From assembly GCA_021805585.1 (NCBI GenBank), contig JAJZEY010000390.1, positions 1-9,459 on the forward strand: a stretch of DNA of 9,459 bases, read 5' to 3'. Each line of letters begins with the position of its first letter. Within the stretch, counting starts at the first letter, position 1. The stretch comes from Planctomycetota bacterium (lineage in GTDB: Bacteria; Planctomycetota; Phycisphaerae; WQYP01). The notes under the pieces were generated by a model. That model was not told the DNA's origin, did not search any database, and saw only the letters and a program-made list of their open reading frames with translations. This document shows positions 1 to 6,945 of this stretch, piece after piece. Both the position numbers and the translations under genes were made by a program.

Positions 1-116
1 CCGATAAGCCGGCCACTGAATCGCAATAATCGCATTCATCATAAGGATCATGATAATCATGATTTCTGGAACCCTCATCCACCACCCCGGTGGTTGAATT
101 GTCTGGATGAATTAAA
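1..116. other. Non-coding left flank, possibly with an upstream gene's last codons
   Basis: No complete gene is visible. On the plus strand one frame reads Asp-Lys-Pro-Ala-Thr-Glu-Ser-Gln and stops at TAA 27-29. This is a plausible C-terminus of a gene that begins outside the window, but eight codons cannot prove it. A second frame stops at 5-7. The rest holds a tandem palindrome (47-63) and a small inverted repeat, ACCACC 81-86 with GGTGGT 89-94, which has only a 2-nt loop and no following T-run, so it is not a convincing terminator. The stretch 20-66 is clearly more AT-rich than its surroundings, as expected of an intergenic control region. Confidence 0.4.
47..63. repeat. Tandem copy of an 8-bp palindrome, ATCATGAT
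   Basis: The self-complementary word ATCATGAT occurs at 47-54 and again at 56-63, separated by one A. Together they form a 17-bp AT-rich block about 55 bp before the next start codon. The arrangement could be an operator for a dimeric regulator or a chance feature of AT-rich DNA. No further copy was noticed in the window. Confidence 0.3.
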
Positions 117-674
117 ATGCCTGACCTGCCCAACGACCCCCGACTGCTGGCCCAGGAAATCCTGGCCGGCCGCGTTTCCATTCAGGACCTGGCGCGCGAA
201 CAGGCGCGCCGCAGAGCCGCCCAGGCCAATCCCGCGAATGTTGCCAATCCCGGAAAACCGGTCAAGCCGCAACCCCAACCGCCCGCGACCATGCGGCCGT
301 CAACCGGTGCCTACCCGCCGCCCACACGCAAGGCCACACCACCCAACCGTCCAGCGCCCCTTAAATCCGCGCCTATTTCCGCGCGTCCGACCGCGGCAAC
401 GCCGGTTCGCAAGTCCACGGCACCCGGCGGATCACATACACCTCCAACCAGGCCACCCGCCACACGCACCCCCGCACCGCGGCAGGCGGCACCGCCCGCG
501 ACGGCGCGAAACCTTGCACCCAAAGCCCCCCAACCCGGCGTTGCCCGCTCCGCAAAAGATCGGGATATGCGCCAGGTTATCCGCCGCGTACTGGCCAGTC
601 CGCAAAATACCCGCACGGTCTATCTGATTTCCGAATTGCTTGCCCCGCCCATTGCGTTGCGCCAGCCGCGCTAG
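117..674 (+). CDS. Pro/Ala/Arg-rich hypothetical protein, 185 aa
   Basis: I do not recognise a family. Residues 5-36 look helical and charged (RLLAQEILAGRVS, then DLAREQARRR). Residues about 37-143 are a low-complexity, basic, probably disordered tract dominated by Pro, Ala, Thr and Arg. Residues about 146-182 return to an ordered, helix-like segment (DMRQVIRRVLASPQNTR, then ISELLAPPIALR). There is no signal peptide or membrane segment, so a cytoplasmic protein with two short folded ends on a flexible linker is the natural reading. Third codon positions are strongly G/C in this frame, which favours it over the other open plus frame here. The ATG at 117 is the first start after in-frame stops at 27, 42 and 51. 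Its ribosome site is weak (GGATGA at 105-110). It lies 202 bp before the VWA membrane-protein gene on the same strand, so co-transcription is possible but unproven. No function is assigned. Confidence 0.72.
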   Translation: MPDLPNDPRLLAQEILAGRVSIQDLAREQARRRAAQANPANVANPGKPVKPQPQPPATMRPSTGAYPPPTRKATPPNRPAPLKSAPISARPTAATPVRKSTAPGGSHTPPTRPPATRTPAPRQAAPPATARNLAPKAPQPGVARSAKDRDMRQVIRRVLASPQNTRTVYLISELLAPPIALRQPR

Positions 675-876
675 TGCTTTGTCGCGCCTGCAAATCAGGA
701 TTAACCGAATACGAATCCGCCAGACCCAACAAATTTCCGATTCGTGCGTTATTATTTCCAGCGGCGGAACCCGCCTGTTTCAGAAAAGCTGAAACTGACC
801 GGGAATTGACCGACCGGATTATTCATTTCCGTGCCACCACAGCGGCCGGAATATTGCTTCTAAAAGGCGAGGATTC
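675..876 (+). promoter_or_regulatory. Intergenic leader with clustered hairpins before the VWA gene
   Basis: This 202-bp gap holds three inverted repeats in a row: ACGAATC 711-717 with GATTCGT 739-745 (21-nt loop); GGCGG 763-767 with CCGCC 771-775 (3-nt loop); and GTTTCAG 777-783 with CTGAAAC 789-795 (5-nt loop, perfect). A TATTAT word at 750-755 could serve as a -10 element, but no good -35 sits upstream of it. A weak terminator for the preceding gene is possible at 763-780, where the GC stem is followed by TGTTT, but the T-run is poor. A ribosome site (AAGG 864-867, GAGG 869-872) ends the region. The hairpins are seen directly; their role is inference. Confidence 0.35.
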
Positions 877-3399
877 ATGCATCCACTGGCCAGCGTCAGC
901 ATGGATTTCCTGGGCAAGCATGGTTTTGCCTGGTGGGCCGTGGTTATGGGCGTGCTTGGCGCGGCTCTTCTGGTCTACAGCTTTCTGCAGATGCGCCCGG
1001 CGGCGGCAACCAGTCTGACCCCGACGACGACACCACGTCCGAAAATCCCATGGATTTCAATAAGTCTTGGCGGCGGTGCGATATTTTACGCCCTATGCGC
1101 CGGCTTCCTTGCCCCCATGCGTAACCCGTGGCTGGCTATTGTTCTTACCAGCCTGCTGGCCGCTGGGGCAATCTGGCTATTTTATCAACGGGTCTATCAG
1201 TTTCTCGGCCGTGGGCGGATGTTTACCCTGTTTACCCTGCGCGTCACCGGCATTGTATTTTTGGTGCTGCTGCTGTTTAAGCCGGTCATCGCGTGGATCA
1301 ACATTCCCCATCACGTCGGTACGCTTGGCATTGTTCTGGACGCGTCCGGCTCCATGAGCGTCAGCGACCAGCCCAATGAACCGAGTCGATATCTGCAAAG
1401 TGTGCTGGGGGCTCAAATTCTTGAACGCCAGTTGAAACACCATTTCAAACTGCTCTATTTCGCATATGACGGCGTTCACAACGCGCCGCTGACCGCCGCG
1501 CGTGATTTATCGGCCATTGCACCGGACGGAAAAGAAACGGATCTGCCCACGGCCATCAAGCTGGCCTATAACGCGGGCTGCAAACAGATTGTGCTTTTCT
1601 CCGACGGCATTCAAAACGGGCCGACCAAAATCAGCAGCCTTGCCCAACTCGATGTCCCGGTTTACACCGTCCGCGTCGGCAGCACTTCCACCCAGGCCAA
1701 AGCGGTTCCGGAAATTGAAATTGTGCGAATCAACGGGCCGCAGTCCGCGCCGGTCGGCAGCCAGGTCACGCTGACGGCGTTAATCCGCTCCACCGCACTT
1801 AACGACCGCACCGTGCGCGTTTCGCTTATGCACGGAAAAAAAGAACTTGCCTCGCATCGGCTGGTGCTGGAAAGCGGCCCGATTCCCCAGCAAGTTAAAT
1901 TCAAATTCACACCGGAAAAAGTGGGACGCATGGTGCTGCTCGCCAGTATTCCGGTAGACCCCCAGGAACGTTCCACCGCCGGCAATAAACAGCAATTCCC
2001 CATGCTTATTACCAATCCTCGAATAGCCGTGCTGTATCTGGAAGGGCGCGTGCGGCCGGAGGTCGGCCCCCTGGAAAATACCCTGGCCATGGATCCAAAT
2101 ATCAGCCTGGTGAGTCTGATCGAAACCCGGCCCGGCTATTTTATGGTGCGCGGCGCACAAAACGGTGTTACCGCCATTCCAACCACGCTGGCCCAATGGG
2201 AAAAATTCAAAGTGATTATCCTCGGAGATGTCAAAAGCAATTTCCTGTCCCCGGCCCAGCAGGACCAGTTGCGCCAGGCCATCAGCCATGGTATTGGGTT
2301 CATGATGATCGGCGGCCAGCAGAATTTCGCCGCCGGTTCCTGGGGAGATACCGATCTGGCCGCGGCTTTTCCCGTATCGCTGGAACCGACAAGTCCGGCG
2401 CAGTTGAACACGCCGTTTGTGCCGGAATTAACCGCCTTCGGCCGGCGGAATTCCATTTTTCAAGGTATTGCCCAGTGGTTTATTTCACCCACTGGTCAGG
2501 CCGGTGCCGCGGAACTCCCGAATCTGGCCGGCTGCGTGGCCCTGGCGGGTCCCAAACCCGGAGCCAGCGTATTGCTTGTGGATCCGCGCGCCAACGTTCA
2601 TGGCAAGCCCGCGATTGTGCTGGCCACTGAACATTATGGCAAAGGCCGCACCGCCGCCTTTGCCGGCGACACCACTTATCGCTGGAATCTGCTGCTTGGA
2701 ACCATGGGGGCAAGATCCCCCTATCACCGGTTCTGGGGACAGTTGGTCCGCTGGCTGGCTGGCGAAAGCAAGGTTAAAACCGCACATGGTCCATCCGTGA
2801 CCGCTATGATCCGCCGTGAACGCTATGAAAACGGCCAGCCCGTGCGGCTGAAAATGGCGGTTACGGATATGCACGGGCAATCCACCGCCTACGCGCATGG
2901 TTTTGTCAGCGTCACTTATCCGGACGGCAAAGTCCGTCGCCTGCGCATGCACGCTTCCCATCGCGCACCAGGCGGTTACCAGCGCAACATCGTGCCTTCA
3001 CTGCCGGGCAAATACCATGCTGTTTTTACCGCGTTTAAGGGTGGAAAAAAACTGGGAACCGACACCTCTGATTTTTACGTCATCGCCCCCATCGGCGAAA
3101 TGGACAAGCTGGCGGCCGAGCCGCGAATTTTACGGCAAATCGCCTCCCAGACCGGCGGAGCCTTCAGCGAACTTGGCGGCATCAGTTCTTTGGGACGGCG
3201 TATTCTGGCCGCCCAACCGGCGAACAACCGCGTGCAGCGCAGCGGTTTTCCCCTGTACAACAACACGCTCTTTTTTCTGCTGTTTGTCGCCGGTATTACC
3301 GTTGAATGGATTCTTCGCCGCAAATGGCAATTGCAGCAATTGTGCAATGGCCCGCAAGTGCCCTGGGCCGTAAATTCGGCCCCCTCAACGCGCCGCTAA
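877..3399 (+). CDS. Membrane protein with VWA domain and glutamine-amidotransferase-like domain, 840 aa
   Basis: Likely an inner-membrane protein with a large extracytoplasmic part. Hydrophobic helices lie at about residues 17-39, 60-80, 84-103 and 118-141. A von Willebrand A domain follows from about 148, with an intact metal site (MIDAS): the D155-A-S157-G-S159 motif, T221-D222, and the IVLFSDG strand with D243. Residues about 280-380 look like a beta-rich linker domain. Residues about 382-628 resemble the class I glutamine-amidotransferase-like fold of this protein group (VIILGDV at 446; MMIGGQQNF at 476; GRTAAFAGDTTYRWN at 590). No Cys lies in the GGQQNF turn, so amidotransferase activity is unlikely. 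A beta-type domain (about 635-735) precedes a last membrane helix (about 796-813) and a short basic tail. The ATG at 877 has AAGG nine bases and GAGG four bases upstream; the ATG at 901 lacks one. Such proteins are often found near MoxR/DUF58/BatA-type genes, none of which is in the window. The exact role is unknown. Confidence 0.9.
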   Translation: MHPLASVSMDFLGKHGFAWWAVVMGVLGAALLVYSFLQMRPAAATSLTPTTTPRPKIPWISISLGGGAIFYALCAGFLAPMRNPWLAIVLTSLLAAGAIWLFYQRVYQFLGRGRMFTLFTLRVTGIVFLVLLLFKPVIAWINIPHHVGTLGIVLDASGSMSVSDQPNEPSRYLQSVLGAQILERQLKHHFKLLYFAYDGVHNAPLTAARDLSAIAPDGKETDLPTAIKLAYNAGCKQIVLFSDGIQNGPTKISSLAQLDVPVYTVRVGSTSTQAKAVPEIEIVRINGPQSAPVGSQVTLTALIRSTALNDRTVRVSLMHGKKELASHRLVLESGPIPQQVKFKFTPEKVGRMVLLASIPVDPQERSTAGNKQQFPMLITNPRIAVLYLEGRVRPEVGPLENTLAMDPNISLVSLIETRPGYFMVRGAQNGVTAIPTTLAQWEKFKVIILGDVKSNFLSPAQQDQLRQAISHGIGFMMIGGQQNFAAGSWGDTDLAAAFPVSLEPTSPAQLNTPFVPELTAFGRRNSIFQGIAQWFISPTGQAGAAELPNLAGCVALAGPKPGASVLLVDPRANVHGKPAIVLATEHYGKGRTAAFAGDTTYRWNLLLGTMGARSPYHRFWGQLVRWLAGESKVKTAHGPSVTAMIRRERYENGQPVRLKMAVTDMHGQSTAYAHGFVSVTYPDGKVRRLRMHASHRAPGGYQRNIVPSLPGKYHAVFTAFKGGKKLGTDTSDFYVIAPIGEMDKLAAEPRILRQIASQTGGAFSELGGISSLGRRILAAQPANNRVQRSGFPLYNNTLFFLLFVAGITVEWILRRKWQLQQLCNGPQVPWAVNSAPSTRR

Positions 3400-4893
3400 A
3401 TTCACCACCATCTGACCATCCGCCTGCGGCACTTGTCCGGCGGGAATCAGGCTGTCAAATGACGCGGCCATTACCAGCGAATATGTCCCCCGACCGCGCA
3501 CCAGCAGAATCGGCTTTCCGGTGAACGCATCCAGCGGCAAATGTGCCAGATAATTCGGCACCAGCTCCCCCAGACTTCGCGGGTACATCCCATGGTCCAT
3601 CCGATAACGCCGCAACGCCAGCAGCGTGCCGGTGATGCGGCGCGCGCTTTTCACGCGCGCCGAAAGGGCGATCAACGAATCAAAATTCGCGCCCATAAGA
3701 CTCAAATAGAGCCGCTGACGCGACATTCTTGTGCCGCTCGGCGGTGTATTAAGCCGCAGTTCCACTCCGTTGAGTTCTTTGCGCCGCGCACCGGCACCCT
3801 TCTGCTGAAACACCTTTGTAAACCGGTCATACCACCGGTTGATACGCATCATGCGGACCGTATAGTTTGGCGGCAAAAGCGCCGAAACCCGTATTGGAAA
3901 CCCCGCCTCATGTACGCCCACCGACCGGCCCCACCAGTCTTCCGCCTGCCATTGAACGTAATCGAGTTGGGCCCACCGCGAAAAGTGATCCACATCCCGC
4001 GCCAGTGGCCGCATTGACGGCAGGGATGCAACCGCCGCCCCATACGCGCCTGCCGCGGCAGCCGTGATCTGTTTTGACCGCAAAAATGTCCAATCCGCCT
4101 GACTGGCCCGAAGGTCCATGTTGCGTCCCACAATCCCCTGCCACAGCAATGGCCCCTGGCCAACCAAACCGGCCAGCCTGTGCGCCGCCAGCAGGTCACG
4201 GCTGCATAAACCGTCATCACCACCATGCAGCGCCAGCATGCCTTGCTGAAGCAGCGCCTCCTGAATTTCATTCACTTTCGCCAGGTAGGGCAGCGGGGCG
4301 TTGGGCAGCGCATACCAGCCCAGACTTCGCCGGGGCAGCGGAATAAAAAAACGGCCTTTCGCCGCCGCCAGACGTGCGAAATGCAGAGGAATCGCGTTAG
4401 CCTTCAACCACGCGGCCGTTACCGGATGCGCGGTCGCGGAAAACGGGTGCCGCCCCAGTGTCCCGCGCGGATGTACGATTTTTCGGCCCTGAACATCGCC
4501 CGGATGTATCCAATTGTAACAATGTTGATATGTGACATAATAATTGCCCCTGGCCGGAAGCATTTTCATGCCAATGCGATTCATCGCATTAAGTCCGACA
4601 ATTCCCTGGCCGACCGCGGACGGCCCAAGCGCTCGCACAAGGTCAATCGCGGCATTGTTCGCCGGCGTGATACCCAGCGAGGCGTGACGGTCAATGGCGC
4701 GGCGGTAGTTGACCGTTCCGTTGGCCGCCAATGGCCCCATGATGCGTGTGGTACCTGTTGAGACGCTTATCGTGCGCCGATAACCGACCCAGACCATATC
4801 CATGGCCGTTAAAAGGGCGCAAAACGCCGCCACGACAGCAATTAATTTTCGGAATGAGTGCCTGCGATTGAACATGTTCGGGGTTCCTGCCAT
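3385..4893 (-). CDS. Hypothetical anchored protein with pseudopilin-like C-terminal segment, 502 aa
   Basis: I do not recognise a named family. Numbered from the ATG at 4893: a basic N-terminus, one membrane helix at about 17-36 (an uncleaved anchor or signal), and a large, probably exported part. Residues about 60-95 contain RRAIDRHASLGITPANNAA, a style I associate with large planctomycete orphans. The middle (200-330) is Ala-, Leu- and Trp-rich and probably helical. Residues about 415-480 (TGTLLALRRYRMDHGMYPRS, then GELVPNYL, PLDAFTGKP and SLVMAASF) resemble the C-terminal region of type II secretion pseudopilins, here without a prepilin peptidase site. The start at 4893 is chosen because AGGAG (complement of 4902-4906) sits 8 bases upstream. 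The same frame stays open to an ATG at 5007, which would add 38 residues without a ribosome site and begin inside the ppdK terminator. The gene converges on the VWA gene and overlaps it by 15 bp. Function unknown. Confidence 0.82.
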   Translation of the reverse strand: MAGTPNMFNRRHSFRKLIAVVAAFCALLTAMDMVWVGYRRTISVSTGTTRIMGPLAANGTVNYRRAIDRHASLGITPANNAAIDLVRALGPSAVGQGIVGLNAMNRIGMKMLPARGNYYVTYQHCYNWIHPGDVQGRKIVHPRGTLGRHPFSATAHPVTAAWLKANAIPLHFARLAAAKGRFFIPLPRRSLGWYALPNAPLPYLAKVNEIQEALLQQGMLALHGGDDGLCSRDLLAAHRLAGLVGQGPLLWQGIVGRNMDLRASQADWTFLRSKQITAAAAGAYGAAVASLPSMRPLARDVDHFSRWAQLDYVQWQAEDWWGRSVGVHEAGFPIRVSALLPPNYTVRMMRINRWYDRFTKVFQQKGAGARRKELNGVELRLNTPPSGTRMSRQRLYLSLMGANFDSLIALSARVKSARRITGTLLALRRYRMDHGMYPRSLGELVPNYLAHLPLDAFTGKPILLVRGRGTYSLVMAASFDSLIPAGQVPQADGQMVVNLAAR

Positions 4894-4901
4894 ATCGTAA
4901 A

Positions 4902-4906
4902 CTCCT
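4902..4906 (-). promoter_or_regulatory. Ribosome binding site AGGAG that decides the start at 4893
   Basis: On the minus strand AGGAG is followed by 8 bases and then ATG (Met-Ala-Gly-Thr). This spacing is near ideal and argues against the longer reading that begins at 5007. No convincing promoter is visible in the approximately 110 bases between this gene and the ppdK terminator. Confidence 0.7.
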
Positions 4907-5005
4907 GGTGCTTGATGCACGCGCGGCCTGTTGTCTGCATCGGCCTGAAAGGCGGGAATCTTGACCAAAAGCCGCGTTTGCGGCGATTTGGCCGCGCACC
5001 GGGTC

Positions 5006-5045
5006 AAAAAAAAGACCCGGAAGGCATCATGCCTTCAGGGTCTTT
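5006..5045 (-). terminator. Rho-independent terminator of the ppdK locus
   Basis: Read on the minus strand, AAAGACCC (5045-5038) pairs with GGGTCTTT (5018-5011) and GAAGGCA (5036-5030) pairs with TGCCTTC (5026-5020). There is one internal mismatch (5037/5019) and a 3-nt loop. The stem runs straight into an 8-base T-tract (complement of 5006-5013). It begins about 58 bases after the ppdK stop codon and separates that locus from the 502-aa gene downstream. The pentamer GACCC of the 5' arm is repeated just past the T-tract (complement of 5001-5005), so a small alternative pairing is possible in read-through RNA. Confidence 0.92.
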
Positions 5046-5103
5046 GGTAATGTTCATTTTATCGGACCGCCAAGCAATCGGTCCGCCGGAATTCAGCCGA
5101 ATT

Positions 5104-6918
5104 TTATTTCGTGCTGTAGCTGGCACCCGTGCGTTCCTTCACCGCCGCCTGCGCCGCTGCAAGGCGCGCAATCGGCACCCGATAGGGCGAACAACTGACA
5201 TAATTCAGCCCCACACGGTGGCAGAATTCCACCGACGATGGATCGCCGCCATGTTCGCCGCAAATGCCCACTTTCAAATCAGGGCGGGCACCGCGGCCTT
5301 TGGCCACGGCCATTTTAATCAATTCGCCCACGCCTTCCTGGTCCAACGAATTGAACGGGTCTTTGGGCAGAATTTCCAGTTCCACATAGCGCGGCACAAA
5401 AGAGGCCACATCGTCTCGTGAAAAGCCGAACGTTAACTGCGTCAGGTCGTTGGTGCCAAAGCTGAAAAATTCCGCTTCTTTGGCAATCTTTTCCGCGGTA
5501 AGCGCGGCCCGCGGAATTTCGATCATGGTGCCGACTTTGTAATCCACCTTGCGGGCCGCCTTGGCGAAAACTTCCTTGGCCACGTCATGCACTTTGGGCA
5601 AAAGGAATTCCAGTTCCTTGACCGTGTTGACAATCGGAATCATGATTTCCGGCAGAACCTTCACGCCTTTGCCGGCAACTTCCACCGCTGCCTGGAAAAT
5701 AGCCCGCACCTGCATTTCCTGAATTTCCGGGAAAACAACCGCCAGCCGACAGCCGCGGAAGCCGAGCATCGGATTGGCTTCATGCAGTTCGGCCACGCGA
5801 CGTTTTACCTTTTCAAGCGGTATTTTCATCTGTCGGGCCATCTGCCGCTGGTTCTTTTCTTCGTGGGGAAGGAACTCATGCAACGGGGGATCCAGCAGGC
5901 GAATGGTAACCGGAAGGCCATCCATCGCCTTGAAAATGCCGACAAAATCTTTCTTCTGATACGGCAAAAGCTTTTTAAGTGCAGCGCGGCGATCTTTTTC
6001 ATTATCCGCCAGAATCATTTCACGCACCGCAATAATTCGGTCGCCTTCAAAGAACATGTGTTCCGTCCGGCAAAGACCGATTCCCTGAGCGCCAAATTCG
6101 CGGGCCACGCGGGCGTCGTTGGGGGTATCCGCATTGGTTCGTACCAGCAGCTTTCGGGTGGCATCCGCCCAGCCCATCAGCTTGCCAAAATCGCCCGATA
6201 CGGCGGGTTTAACCGTGGGTACCGCCCCGGCGAAAACCGCCCCGGTGCCGCCATCCAGCGAAAGCGTATCCTTTCGTGTAAATTTCCGCTTCTTTCCATC
6301 GGCGGAAATCACGGTAATTGTGCCCGCTTTGGCATCTATATCCAGTGCACCGCATCCGGCCACGCATGGCTTGCCCATGCCCCGCGCCACCACAGCCGCG
6401 TGGCTGGTCATGCCGCCGGTGCTTGTCAGAATGCCCACCGCCGTCTGCATGCCGCCAATATCTTCCGGCGAGGTTTCCTTGCGTACCAGAAGAACTTTTT
6501 CCCCGTTGGCATGGCGAGCTTCCGCCTCTTCCGCGGTAAACGCCAGGGTGCCCACCGCCGCCCCCGGCGACGCCGGCAGCCCCTTGGCCACCTGATCGCG
6601 CTTGGCTTTGGGATCCAGCGATGGATGCAGAAGCTGGTCCAGACTTGCCGGATCCACCCGCAGAATGGCCGTATTCTGGTCAATCAGCTTTTCCTGCACC
6701 ATTTCCACCGCACAACGCACCGCCGCCTGCGCCGTGCGTTTGCCGTTGCGCGTCTGAAGCATATAGAACGTGTTGTGCTCCACGGTGAATTCCATGTCCT
6801 GCACGTCGCGGAAATGCTTTTCCAGAATATCTTTCACACGCAGCAGTTCGGCGTAAGCATCCGGCAGAAAATCGCCCATTTTTACAATTTCCAGCGGCGT
6901 GCGAATACCCGCCACCAC
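5104..6918 (-). CDS. ppdK: C-terminal part of pyruvate, phosphate dikinase, 604 aa (phospho-His and PEP-binding domains)
   Basis: In frame with the N-terminal part and in normal family order. Numbered in this fragment: the end of the ATP-grasp domain (1-60, VAGIRTP, then YMLQTRNGK); the mobile phospho-histidine domain, with [21 protein letters not shown] at 168-188 and the carrier His at 173; and the TIM-barrel PEP/pyruvate domain, with [10 protein letters not shown] at 260-269, [12 protein letters not shown] at 279-290, [11 protein letters not shown] at 382-392, [19 protein letters not shown] at 485-503 and the catalytic Cys at 553 in GICGEHGG. These last two domains are complete. GTG at 6918 is the first plausible restart: AGGG lies 7 bases upstream and the preceding stop is 27 nt away, so re-initiation is conceivable. 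If the stop is an error, translation simply runs through from 7770 and this GTG is an internal Val. Confidence 0.8.
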   Translation of the reverse strand: MVAGIRTPLEIVKMGDFLPDAYAELLRVKDILEKHFRDVQDMEFTVEHNTFYMLQTRNGKRTAQAAVRCAVEMVQEKLIDQNTAILRVDPASLDQLLHPSLDPKAKRDQVAKGLPASPGAAVGTLAFTAEEAEARHANGEKVLLVRKETSPEDIGGMQTAVGILTSTGGMTSHAAVVARGMGKPCVAGCGALDIDAKAGTITVISADGKKRKFTRKDTLSLDGGTGAVFAGAVPTVKPAVSGDFGKLMGWADATRKLLVRTNADTPNDARVAREFGAQGIGLCRTEHMFFEGDRIIAVREMILADNEKDRRAALKKLLPYQKKDFVGIFKAMDGLPVTIRLLDPPLHEFLPHEEKNQRQMARQMKIPLEKVKRRVAELHEANPMLGFRGCRLAVVFPEIQEMQVRAIFQAAVEVAGKGVKVLPEIMIPIVNTVKELEFLLPKVHDVAKEVFAKAARKVDYKVGTMIEIPRAALTAEKIAKEAEFFSFGTNDLTQLTFGFSRDDVASFVPRYVELEILPKDPFNSLDQEGVGELIKMAVAKGRGARPDLKVGICGEHGGDPSSVEFCHRVGLNYVSCSPYRVPIARLAAAQAAVKERTGASYSTK

Positions 6919-6945
6919 ATCTTCACCCTGTGCATTGACCAGGCA

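Noticed and set aside
94..627. Alternative plus frame (177 codons) over the Pro-rich gene, open from the window edge
   Set aside because: The frame at 117 has consistent G/C third positions and ordered, charged ends. The alternative gives a Pro/Arg/His-rich product with no ordered segment.
4225..4761. A 178-codon plus-strand frame opposite the 502-aa gene
   Set aside because: No ribosome site, no domain, and basic low-quality composition. The minus-strand gene has a proper start signal and a coherent protein layout.
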